The position numbers were made by a program, and so were the translations under genes. A stretch of DNA of 34,922 bases from a virus, in the IMG/VR virus record IMGVR_UViG_3300044610_000068, positions 1 to 34,922 of that record. The stretch is one strand, 5' to 3'. The notes below the pieces were generated by a model. That model saw nothing but the letters and a program-made list of their open reading frames with translations, searched no databases and was not told the origin of the DNA. Below are positions 15,550 to 22,543 of the stretch, piece after piece (positions within the stretch are counted from its first letter, which is position 1; every line of letters starts with the position of its first letter).

Positions 15550-16864
15550 AGGTATCGTTTAAGTATTGCGTTGACAAAGTAACGGAAACAGTCGAGAAAA
15601 TCGGCACGTTCCGCTAAGTTCTTTCTGTTGGATTTCATTATTCCCCCGTCTGAGTTGCATTGTACCTGCTTCGCATCGTAGACAAATCCCTTACACTTGA
15701 CTGAGTTAACCTTGATGTCTAACTTTCTTAGTGCGTTGTTGCAATCGATACGGCTATTAAAGTGAGTCGGGTTCGCTGGAATGATTATCTGACTATCTCC
15801 TAGCTTCAACCGTCTTTTGATTTGAGTATAAGCCGAACTGTTATCCCTCTGTTGGATGCTCCTACCGTTACCCATAGCATCACCCGTTATCCTCAGTAGC
15901 CCTATCGGGATTCCGTAAGACTCCACATGGTCACAGAAAGAGTCAACGCTCCCCTTCTCTATCTTGATCTCGTCTACCACCACGCAGCCCCTCGCCGTCT
16001 GTTGGATGACCAAGGCACAGAGTGGGTTGATATTGAAATCGACTGAGATAAACACAGGGATATGAGGATTGATGGCAAGGCTGTCATCTATGTGGTCGTT
16101 GTCATTCCAAGCGTGCAGGAACGGGTTGCTGATGTCATCCATCACATCCCAGTCACCTTCTACGAATCGAGCATACTGAATCGGTGGCAGTTCCTTCAAA
16201 CTCTCTAGGTACTCTTGACTGATATACGGGTTGTCTGTGATGCGTGAGTTGATGTACTCCCATCGTTCCGGTAGCGTTCCCGTTCTCCATCGTTCATAGA
16301 TAACAGACTTCACCCAGTTGTTAGCAGGGTTACAGGTGGCGAGGCAAACGATAGGAGGATTGCCAACCGCCTTGTTCCAGCTTCCTATCCTCTCCTGCAC
16401 CTTGTAGAAGGTAGCCTCTTGAAGTTCGTTCACTTCGTCCAGCCCTGCACCGTTCACCTCAAGACCTCTGAACCTATTCAAATCCTTATCGTCATCGAAT
16501 GATTCAGCCATGAAGATTAACTCACTACCGTTGATGAAGTGAACCACGTTGGTGTCCAAGTTCCATTTCTTGATAAACTTCTGCATCCCGTCATTGAGGA
16601 TAGAAGAGAATGATGGAAAGGTAGTTCGTTTTAAATCGGGTAGTGTCTTACGGATGATTACCCAACGTGAGCGAGGGTAGAGTAAACAAAGCGAACAAAG
16701 TGTGAGTAGCAACCAATAGGTTTTGCCACCACGTTATTATTTCCCCCTCACATTTCTATGAGGGGCAGCCATCGTATAGCACCACCGAATACAATAACTC
16801 GCTTGTATCCGTTGATTGCCATATCGTAGGCTGTCGTTTGTCTTTTAGTTAGCTTGAAACTCAT
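15546..16864 (-). CDS. terL: Terminase large subunit, interrupted within Walker A
   Basis: This is the ATP-driven packaging motor and nuclease. The true start is the ATG at 16864, overlapping the small subunit stop as ATGA. It encodes MSFKLTKRQTTAYDMAINGY, then KRVIVFGGAIR (residue 31). The expected continuation GGKTYW resumes only after 41 extra nt (16731-16771), out of frame and behind stops. Joining them gives about 425 residues with Walker A GGAIRGGKT, Walker B GLDEVNE (D129, E130), and nuclease motifs SVDFNINPL (D262), TGDAMGNG (D315) and ADFLDCFRY. All domains after the break are intact, so the gene appears to be under selection. Without rescue, translation stops after 39 residues at TGA 16748-16750, and re-initiation would lack Walker A. 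Confidence 0.85.
16731..16771 (-). other. 41-nt coding gap in terL with hairpin (bypass or mini-insert candidate)
   Basis: On the minus strand the gap begins after CGA (Arg31, 16772-16774) and ends with CGT (16731-16733), both read by tRNA-Arg(ICG). Next codon after CGT is GGT of GGKT. A perfect 7-bp hairpin (CCCCTCA / TGAGGGG, 8-nt loop; 16744-16750 with 16759-16765) starts 6 nt after CGA. Upstream-frame TGA lies at 16748-16750, and the downstream frame has TAA TAA right before CGT. The repeat ACG borders both edges, like a 3-bp target duplication. Inside lies a micro-ORF MAAPHRNVRGK. Length is not a multiple of 3. Confidence 0.7.
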
Positions 16865-17286
16865 CCTTCCTTATCTCCCTCCGTTCTAATAATTATTAAT
16901 GGTTCGGTAGTGGTGATGTTAGTATCTCCATTGCTTGCCCACTTGTCACGCTGTCTGTTTCCTAACCAATGTTTAGCAGCAGCGGTATCAGGTGGTAGTT
17001 CTTTTCTCAGGCTAACGACCTCACCATCCCTCGTCAATGCGTCTTCGGATATTGTCATCCCCATTGCTCGTTTGAATAATGCTTTGGCAATTATCCCGTC
17101 AGCAGGGACTTTCCCCCGTGTTATCGCCTCCGAAAATTCTGGGTGATCGTGTTGCCACTTGTAAAATGTTGAAGTCGCAATCGATAATACCTTCGCCATC
17201 TCTTCGTCATTCAATCCAAGCAAAGCCATGTTCTCTGCTATCTCACAATACTCTGCCTTATAAGGTGTCGGTCTACCTGCCGCCAT
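16861..17286 (-). CDS. terS: Terminase small subunit
   Basis: A 141-residue protein with an N-terminal helix-turn-helix (about residues 12-50: MALLGLNDEEMAKVLSIATS then FYKWQHDHPEF), as in DNA-recognising TerS proteins. The Pro/Ala-rich TAAAKHWLGNRQRDKW segment is the usual oligomerisation-to-tail part. It should bind the pac or cos site and hand DNA to the large subunit. Its TGA overlaps the terL ATG. The N-terminal MAAGRPTPY is typical of this family. Confidence 0.85.
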   Translation of the reverse strand: MAAGRPTPYKAEYCEIAENMALLGLNDEEMAKVLSIATSTFYKWQHDHPEFSEAITRGKVPADGIIAKALFKRAMGMTISEDALTRDGEVVSLRKELPPDTAAAKHWLGNRQRDKWASNGDTNITTTEPLIIIRTEGDKEG

Positions 17287-17386
17287 ATTGTTTATGTTTA
17301 GTTCGTTTATTTTGTTGCGAGTAAAATATCTCTAACGCTTCTGCATGAGAATAACCCAACTCTATCAACTGTTGAACGGTGTGCAT
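17273..17386 (-). CDS. 37-residue ORF before terS
   Basis: From ATG 17386 the frame reads MHTVQQLIELGYSHAEALEI, then FYSQQNKRTKHKQYGGR, and stops at TAG 17273. The first 24 residues look like a real amphipathic helical pair (LIELGYSHAEALEIF, reminiscent of UBA-like or TerS N-terminal helices), and the end is basic. It overlaps the terS start by 14 nt in another frame. A TAACTTTG box lies 5 nt upstream. Function unknown; a leader peptide for terS or a spurious frame cannot be excluded. Confidence 0.4.
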   Translation of the reverse strand: MHTVQQLIELGYSHAEALEIFYSQQNKRTKHKQYGGR

Positions 17387-17390
17387 GAAA

Positions 17391-17398
17391 CAAAGTTA
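17391..17398 (-). promoter_or_regulatory. Promoter-like -7 box upstream of terS
   Basis: The minus strand reads TAACTTTG, matching TAnnTTTG. It lies just before the 37-residue ORF and terS. TTTG copies upstream sit at 11 and 24 nt, off the ideal spacing. Likely a start point for the packaging operon. Confidence 0.35.
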
Positions 17399-17402
17399 TC
17401 GT

Positions 17403-17483
17403 TTAATTCAAATCATCTTCAACAAATCGAATAACCATGTTGATCCGGTGATGTTTTTTCGGTGGAATGGACTTGGTTGTCAT
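17403..17483 (-). CDS. 26-residue ORF after the VRR-NUC gene
   Basis: ATG 17483 to TAA 17403 encodes MTTKSIPPKKHHRINMVIRF followed by VEDDLN. A TACATTTG box ends 4 nt before the ATG, so a message from it would be almost leaderless. The composition (basic start, hydrophobic middle, acidic end) is not diagnostic. Coding status is uncertain; the region may simply be the leader of the packaging operon. Confidence 0.3.
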   Translation of the reverse strand: MTTKSIPPKKHHRINMVIRFVEDDLN

Positions 17484-17487
17484 TTCA

Positions 17488-17495
17488 CAAATGTA
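17488..17495 (-). promoter_or_regulatory. Promoter-like -7 box after the nuclease genes
   Basis: The minus strand reads TACATTTG (TAnnTTTG) just past the VRR-NUC stop, with a CTTG 18 nt further upstream that could serve as a weak -33 element. It would start transcription into the packaging and tail operon. Confidence 0.45.
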
Positions 17496-17499
17496 GCAA

Positions 17500-17823
17500 T
17501 TAATAGTTAATTACAAGCAAGAACTCATCTTCATTTCGGACAATCTTATATTCATGCCCAAGTTCCTGACAAACCTTTTCAAACTCTTTCTGCTCTTTTG
17601 ATTGCTCACCTATTTCAGTCTTCCATTCAATCCATACTACTTTTCCTTCCGGTCTCAAGTAACACATATCAGCAACACCAGCAACTACACCCATCGCTTT
17701 ATTCATTGCTCCTTTAATTCCGTTTTGCGAGTTGTTATTAATGGCAAATACTCTATATCTCAAGTCTGGTCTAGTATTCCAAAGATTTACAAATGCTTTG
17801 GATTGTAGTTGGATTTCGTTCAT
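17500..17823 (-). CDS. VRR-NUC type nuclease
   Basis: A 107-residue protein matching the VRR-NUC branch of PD-(D/E)XK nucleases: GIKGAMNKAMGVVAGVADMC (D52), then WIEWKTEIGEQSKEQKEF with E66-x-K68, the catalytic pair, followed by the Gln-rich helix that often follows in this family. Phage members are stand-alone nucleases linked to recombination or junction processing. The ATG at 17823 overlaps the HNH stop (ATGA), so I prefer it to the ATG at 17832. It sits between HNH and terminase genes. Confidence 0.85.
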   Translation of the reverse strand: MNEIQLQSKAFVNLWNTRPDLRYRVFAINNNSQNGIKGAMNKAMGVVAGVADMCYLRPEGKVVWIEWKTEIGEQSKEQKEFEKVCQELGHEYKIVRNEDEFLLVINY

Positions 17824-18200
17824 AGCCACCAATGTCTTAAATGATGCTGTAACTTATGGCATCTAGTGCAAAGTACAATTATATTTTTTTCGTCAAACTC
17901 ACCTCCTTCGGCATAATCAATTATGTGAGCGCATTCTAAAGTATTACCAGCAGGAAGGTTCTTTTTCTCAATACCGCAGAAAACACACATAATATAATTA
18001 TATTTTTCAATGAATAATCTATTATCTTTTTGAGATGCAGGTCTTTTATTCTCATTTTTTTCAAGTGGTATCCAACTAAACTTACCACAGCTTGGACAAT
18101 TACCGCCTAATTGATTAGATCCGTTTGGGTGTTGTTTAATGTTTATCAATTGCTGTTTATTATTGCATCCAGCAACTCTACAAATTAGTATTTCGCTCAT
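17820..18200 (-). CDS. HNH endonuclease
   Basis: A 126-residue protein with two zinc-binding Cys pairs (C35/C38 in NCPSCG, C72/C75 in CVFC), the AH dipeptide (residues 91-92 of ECAHIIDYAEGG), N106, and CTRCHKLQHH at the end, a complete HNH/beta-beta-alpha metal site. HNH genes beside terminase often take part in DNA packaging cleavage, but many are homing endonucleases. Given the odd insert in terL 1 kb downstream, either role is possible. The gene starts just downstream of the iteron region. Confidence 0.88.
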   Translation of the reverse strand: MSEILICRVAGCNNKQQLINIKQHPNGSNQLGGNCPSCGKFSWIPLEKNENKRPASQKDNRLFIEKYNYIMCVFCGIEKKNLPAGNTLECAHIIDYAEGGEFDEKNIIVLCTRCHKLQHHLRHWWL

Positions 18201-18232
18201 AATCAGTTATTTAATTGTTACCTATCTCAGAA

Positions 18233-18539
18233 AGGTTGCAGGCTTGAAAAAAGGTTGCAGGCTTGGTTTCGTTTTTAGCTTTCATTATTGTTTGGTTATC
18301 AGTTAGTTAATTGTAAAAGGTTGCAGGTTGCAGGCTAATAATGCAAAAACGAGTTAGGGGCTGGGTATAATATAATATGTGTGCGTATGTGTGTGTGTGC
18401 GTATAATATATTCTCATACCCTTTATTACTGTTTTTTTATTAGAGCCTGCAACCTTCTTCTGTATTGCTTGGTATTAGTGGAGTTGAGAGGTTGCAGGCT
18501 ATTGATACACAGCCTGCAACCAACCTGCAACCTGCAACC
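18233..18539. repeat. Iteron cluster and AT-rich element: candidate replication origin
   Basis: This is the only gene-free stretch over 300 bases. The 11-mer GGTTGCAGGCT occurs directly at 18234-18244, 18253-18263, 18326-18336 and 18490-18500, and inverted (AGCCTGCAACC) at 18444-18454 and 18511-18521. Truncated copies occur at 18319-18327, 18522-18532 and 18531-18539. Copies at 18490 and 18511 form a perfect 11-bp inverted repeat with a 10-bp loop. Between the direct and inverted sets lies an AT-rich segment with TATAATATAATA and a GT-rich tract (18364-18420), a natural unwinding element. It sits between the primase-helicase and HNH genes. Binding partner unknown; the DnaA-IV-like protein at 25864 is a candidate. 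Confidence 0.72.
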
Positions 18540-18541
18540 CG

Positions 18542-20689
18542 TTAAAATGCAGCACCGAATCCTTTGCGAACCAAGTAAACAGTAATAACAGCACCGTCTT
18601 TCTTAATTCTTTTGCTTGGGTAGTTTAGTTTCTTGAGAATTATTCCGACCTTCTGATTTGATAGTGTGTGAATTTTTGAATCGGCTATCAAGTATTGAAT
18701 TATTGCAGTTATGCTCATCCATTCGCCATTCATTTCGCTTCCGACTGAAATACGATCGTAAATAAGTTCTTCTTCGATGGATGACTGTTTGAATGATTCT
18801 GTATTGTCGTTTAGCTGACTTATTTCATGTTTGAGAATAGAATAATCAAAACCAGCCATGTAAAGTGAATATACTTCATGCCATAGTTCGGTTTTATTGC
18901 ATTGATTATATAAGTCGTGATTGATACCATTTATGTGAATTGGAATAATGCGCCTGTTGCCCGTAGGGTCATTTAATATCTGGGTTTCATTACTTGTACC
19001 ACAAAACACACTTAAACGTCTTAAATCAACTGAAACACGCCCGTAAGGCTCTCTTACGTTTATCCATGCCTTAGAAGTTATTTCTTTGAGCCTCTTTTCT
19101 TCTCGTTTTGATTTTCCGCCGTATTCATCATCAAGTATTATCAGCTTCTTTGTCATTAGGATTTCATCATCCTTGCCTGCATCCATTTTTGATTCGGCAA
19201 AAAGTGGCTGGAGTTGTTGAGGTAAAAGGTATCGAAACCAATGTGTCTTTCCCGTACCTTGTACTTCACCACAGAAAACAAGTACCAATGGGGAATGTTT
19301 TCCAAATGCTGAAGCAACAACCGAAACTAGCCATTTCTTAACCCAAGTATCGTAGTTTTCGGTATCTGTTTGGATTGAGTTAAGAAGTAGCGCAAGATTG
19401 GGAAGTAACTCATCTTGTGATAATATTTCACGTTGAGTAAAGAAGTCAATTGCTGGGTTGTATGAATCAATTCGATTGCTAAATAGTATTGAGCAAACTA
19501 AATCTTTTGAAGCATCTTTAAAAGCAACCTTTGAATCAAGATATAGTGAATTAATATCGCTATCATCTATCGGCTTACCGTTTAGTTCTACGTTTCTTGA
19601 AAGCAGATTCTTTCGAATTTTATAAGGACGAAGAAATGAAACAATGTCATCGACTATGTTTTCAGATTTATGCTTAATATCCTTTTCGAGTACCTGCTTA
19701 ATTATTTCTTCACTATCCGCTTCATCAATTCCTGAAAAGTCTTTTAGTGTTTTTTTGATTTGATCGGGTTTAACTCCAGCGGCTTTTTGTGATGCCGCGG
19801 AGCGTATTATCTCTTTCGTCTGAGCCGAATAAGTATCTATACCGTTAATCTTCGCAAGGTGGTAAATCGTTCCAATGGTAGAAAGTTTAGCTTTGCTTTC
19901 TGATGAGTTCTTTAGGCACGAATCGAACTGCTTATCAGTATCAGATGCATTGTACTTGGATGAAATAGAACTAAGCACATGAAAATACTCACGCCCTTGT
20001 TCACCAAACTGACTAATTAAAGAATATGCAATCGAAACCCATTCAGAGTATTCTTCACAAAGGTTTATTTGCCTTTCGTTAAACTGGTTGATTATTAAAT
20101 CAAAATCATTCTTAACGAAAACAACACGACTAACTTTTTTCGGTTTTTCTTTTGGCAAATACTTTTTGAATGTTATTGCCTTTTCATTGATGTGAATAAA
20201 CGGATCGAATGAAACAAACCTAGCACGGGAAACATTCTTTCCTGACTGGTCAACTATTATCTGATATGATTCATAAAGATATGCAGCTATTGATTCAAAT
20301 GCATCGGCGTGTCGTGAGCCGTCAATCTTGAACAGGCAGCATAAGCCATTTCCTGAAATTGAAACGAATGCAGCATAGATATAACTATCTTTTGAGAGTA
20401 GTTCTTTGGTTGTATTAGCATTTTCGATATTGTCAATATCAATAGCGATATAACCGGAATGCTTTCGCAAGGCTGCATCCTTTCGCTCTTGAAACGAACC
20501 TGAAATAGTTACTAATGGGCATTTCTGTTTTTCTGCCGCTCGTTCTTTCTTGTCTTTAATGGTACGAACTTTTAAAACGTTGTCTTGCCATGCACCGGAC
20601 TTAATACCATTTAGGAAAGAATCAAGTTCTACATCTTGGTCGATGTTATCATGCACATTTTTGTAAGCTGATATTAAAGTTTTCTCCAT
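18542..20689 (-). CDS. Primase-helicase (BT4734-like N domain, VirE-type P-loop)
   Basis: A 715-residue replication protein. The N-terminal half has the BT4734/VirE-N primase-like fold features (SGYIAIDIDNIENANTTKEL; YIYAAFVSISGNGLCCLFKI), with conserved acidic residues in DIDN. Next comes a PriCT-like helical segment. The C-terminal half is a VirE/D5-like P-loop ATPase: Walker A GEVQGTGKTHW (about residues 475-485) and Walker B LIILDDEYGG (about 518). It likely primes and unwinds the phage origin. It overlaps the SF2 helicase stop by 16 nt and ends 3 nt before the iteron cluster. This type is common in Bacteroidota phages and mobile elements. Confidence 0.85.
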   Translation of the reverse strand: MEKTLISAYKNVHDNIDQDVELDSFLNGIKSGAWQDNVLKVRTIKDKKERAAEKQKCPLVTISGSFQERKDAALRKHSGYIAIDIDNIENANTTKELLSKDSYIYAAFVSISGNGLCCLFKIDGSRHADAFESIAAYLYESYQIIVDQSGKNVSRARFVSFDPFIHINEKAITFKKYLPKEKPKKVSRVVFVKNDFDLIINQFNERQINLCEEYSEWVSIAYSLISQFGEQGREYFHVLSSISSKYNASDTDKQFDSCLKNSSESKAKLSTIGTIYHLAKINGIDTYSAQTKEIIRSAASQKAAGVKPDQIKKTLKDFSGIDEADSEEIIKQVLEKDIKHKSENIVDDIVSFLRPYKIRKNLLSRNVELNGKPIDDSDINSLYLDSKVAFKDASKDLVCSILFSNRIDSYNPAIDFFTQREILSQDELLPNLALLLNSIQTDTENYDTWVKKWLVSVVASAFGKHSPLVLVFCGEVQGTGKTHWFRYLLPQQLQPLFAESKMDAGKDDEILMTKKLIILDDEYGGKSKREEKRLKEITSKAWINVREPYGRVSVDLRRLSVFCGTSNETQILNDPTGNRRIIPIHINGINHDLYNQCNKTELWHEVYSLYMAGFDYSILKHEISQLNDNTESFKQSSIEEELIYDRISVGSEMNGEWMSITAIIQYLIADSKIHTLSNQKVGIILKKLNYPSKRIKKDGAVITVYLVRKGFGAAF

Positions 20690-22167
20690 GATGTATAATG
20701 TTTTTTAAGTTCTTCAGTTAGTGTTTCTTCAATCCTATCACCGTACCATTGGGAGTTCCATTTCTTTTTTTGTTCCTTACACCAGAGCCTCCCAAGTTCA
20801 ATATTTTTTGCCTTAATTATTTCGAAAGTTTCATCATCCATTGCAGTAATTGAGTTTGCCGCCTGATTTGCCAACTCTTTTGAGATAAGAAAAAATGAGT
20901 AAAATACTTTGTACTGCTCGTTTTTCTCAATCAATTTTTTCACATCAATCGAATCTGATATAAGTATAAACTCCGAAATCTGTTCTTCAGCTATTTGCCT
21001 TTCAGGAAATGGTGTTTCACAATACGGGCAAATCATAACTCTAGTGTGTACCATCGCATCACAATTACCGCACGACTTCATAGGAGCAACGCCATTACCT
21101 TTTTTTGGTGGGTGGTTAAAAATATATTTCCAATCCCTTTGCGCTGACCATTGACCGTGAGTAATGCAGTTACCGCCAAGGTCAATTATTGTAAAAGCCT
21201 GTTTAATGTAGTGAGTTCTTGCGCCACGTCCACACATCTGAAGCCAAAGGGGCATTGAAGCAGTAGCTTTGTTTACTATAACCGTTTCAATATCCGGCTG
21301 GTCAAATCCGGTAGTTGCAATTCCAACATTACAAAGTATCGCATCTGGTGTCGCATCAAACCATTCAAGAGTTCGTTCTCGATCTTTTGAATTAGCATCC
21401 AAGTGTTTGCAGTTGTAACCAGCCAATAGGAATGCATTACAAACTAAAATTGAGTGTTCAACATTACAATTGAAAATTATTGTCTTTCGATGAAGTGAAT
21501 ACTTTCGATATGCATTAACAGTTACCTCAACATATTTCGGGTTTGAAAATTCAGATGCCATTTGCCTTTCGTCAAATTCGCCCATCTTCATTTTTAACTT
21601 TGCCCTATCAACTGTTTCCTTTGCTCCGTAAGTAATTTCATTGCAAAGAAAACCTTGCTCAATTAAGTCGGGTATATCAACACCGCAAACAATGGAATCG
21701 AAATAATTGCGTAATGGATGGCTTTTTTTTGCTGCAAGTGGAGTCGCTGTAAATCCAATAATGTACTGACTAGTAAAATGGTCAATAACCTTTGTGAAAT
21801 TACCAAGATGGCATTCATCAATGATAACCATCCCGATATTACTAAACTGATCCAAACGCTTATAAGCCGTTTCAACCATTGCCACATAAACCGGAGCGTT
21901 AGGGATGTGCTTCATTCCAGCTATCACCGATTGAGCATAGATGCCATTACACTTTAGGATTGAAGCCGATGCTTGCTTTAAAAGTTCCTTTCGATGGACA
22001 AGTATTAAAACAGACTTTCCTGATTTCTTAATATACCTATCACAAATTGCAGAAAAGCAAACCGTTTTACCTCCACCCGTAGCGAGTTGAGCAAGTATCT
22101 TTCGATGTGTGATAAGTGATAGGGAAAGGTTACGTACAAATTTCTCTTGATATTCTCGTAGTTCCAT
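20674..22167 (-). CDS. SF2 DEAD/DEAH-box helicase with C-terminal zinc site
   Basis: A 497-residue helicase. Walker A is ATGGGKT (29-35), motif II is DECH (117-120), motif III is TATP (140-143) and motif VI is QMCGRGAR (310-317), all intact. A CxxC...CxxC zinc site follows (C366, C369, C380, C383), as in RadD-like DNA-repair helicases. It probably unwinds or remodels DNA at forks or recombination intermediates. Its ATG abuts the T run of a strong hairpin (22168-22219), so expression may be controlled at that point. Confidence 0.88.
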   Translation of the reverse strand: MELREYQEKFVRNLSLSLITHRKILAQLATGGGKTVCFSAICDRYIKKSGKSVLILVHRKELLKQASASILKCNGIYAQSVIAGMKHIPNAPVYVAMVETAYKRLDQFSNIGMVIIDECHLGNFTKVIDHFTSQYIIGFTATPLAAKKSHPLRNYFDSIVCGVDIPDLIEQGFLCNEITYGAKETVDRAKLKMKMGEFDERQMASEFSNPKYVEVTVNAYRKYSLHRKTIIFNCNVEHSILVCNAFLLAGYNCKHLDANSKDRERTLEWFDATPDAILCNVGIATTGFDQPDIETVIVNKATASMPLWLQMCGRGARTHYIKQAFTIIDLGGNCITHGQWSAQRDWKYIFNHPPKKGNGVAPMKSCGNCDAMVHTRVMICPYCETPFPERQIAEEQISEFILISDSIDVKKLIEKNEQYKVFYSFFLISKELANQAANSITAMDDETFEIIKAKNIELGRLWCKEQKKKWNSQWYGDRIEETLTEELKKHYTSWRKL

Positions 22168-22219
22168 AAAAAAATAATTCCGAACAGAGAAAGCCCGGCA
22201 GCCCTCCCTATTCGGAATT
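22168..22219 (-). terminator. Terminator-like hairpin with its T run directly before the helicase ATG
   Basis: The minus strand has AATTCCGAA pairing perfectly with TTCGGAATT (9 bp, 26-nt loop with internal GC-rich pairing), then A and seven T, with the ATG at 22167 next. It would terminate read-through from the lipoprotein gene. Because the helicase starts at its very end, it may instead act as an attenuator, or as a processing or translation-control element. Confidence 0.65.
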
Positions 22220-22266
22220 TAATAAGTTGTTAATCCAAGTCGTATGCCGGTACAACTGAATCTTTA

Positions 22267-22274
22267 CAAAGATA
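22267..22274 (-). promoter_or_regulatory. Promoter-like -7 box for the helicase-primase operon
   Basis: The minus strand reads TATCTTTG, overlapping the region just after the lipoprotein stop. A start a few bases later would leave a structured leader of about 95 nt, including an AGTTGT/ACAACT hairpin and the terminator-like stem. No TTTG is visible at -33. Confidence 0.45.
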
Positions 22275-22281
22275 AACTAAA

Positions 22282-22539
22282 TCACTTAATATAATAACTA
22301 CAAGTAGTTGTGACTGTTATCTTCTGACTGCCGACTCCTGTCGTCGCTGTGGTTTCCATCGACTCAGCTACCTTACGTGCCTGTCGTGCTGTTAGGTCGC
22401 ACTTCTTGACGTAGGTGATATCGGTCGATTCGTTGTACTTCGACACGGTGATTGTCTTGATGTTGAATTGGTAGCAGGACTTCTCGCAAGAGGTCAACGT
22501 AGCTACGATGATCGTTAGTAGGATTATTGCTTTTTTCAT
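22282..22539 (-). CDS. Small lipoprotein
   Basis: An 85-residue protein with a lipoprotein signal peptide: MKKAIILLTIIVATLTSC, whose lipobox LTSC would place a lipid on Cys18. The mature part is short and Thr-rich with extra Cys residues (EKSCYQFNIKTITV, TTTCSYYIK), suggesting a small periplasmic or outer-membrane-facing domain. Surface lipoproteins expressed early by phages often block superinfection, but nothing specific shows that here. It starts 5 nt after the previous stop. Confidence 0.65.
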   Translation of the reverse strand: MKKAIILLTIIVATLTSCEKSCYQFNIKTITVSKYNESTDITYVKKCDLTARQARKVAESMETTATTGVGSQKITVTTTCSYYIK

Positions 22540-22543
22540 TGGT

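Noticed and set aside
15546-16712. Large terminase starting at a TTG inside the gene (16712)
   Set aside because: This would lack Walker A. The upstream ATG at 16864 encodes the missing N terminus and is coupled to terS, so the gene is one unit with a 41-nt gap.
16731-16771. Group I or group II intron in terL
   Set aside because: 41 nt is far too short for either intron class and no conserved intron core is present; only bypass, a novel mini-insert or an artefact remain.
16731-16864. Simple frameshift or single-base error explaining the broken terL
   Set aside because: No one- or two-base change restores the protein; a whole extra 41-nt segment with a hairpin and stops must be skipped.
18233-18539. 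Repeats considered as a CRISPR array
   Set aside because: Repeats are only 11 bp, irregularly spaced, and occur in both orientations with no equal-length spacers and no cas genes; an iteron origin fits better.
18379-18585. Plus-strand open frame starting MCVCVCV
   Set aside because: It simply translates the GT repeat and iterons of the origin region.
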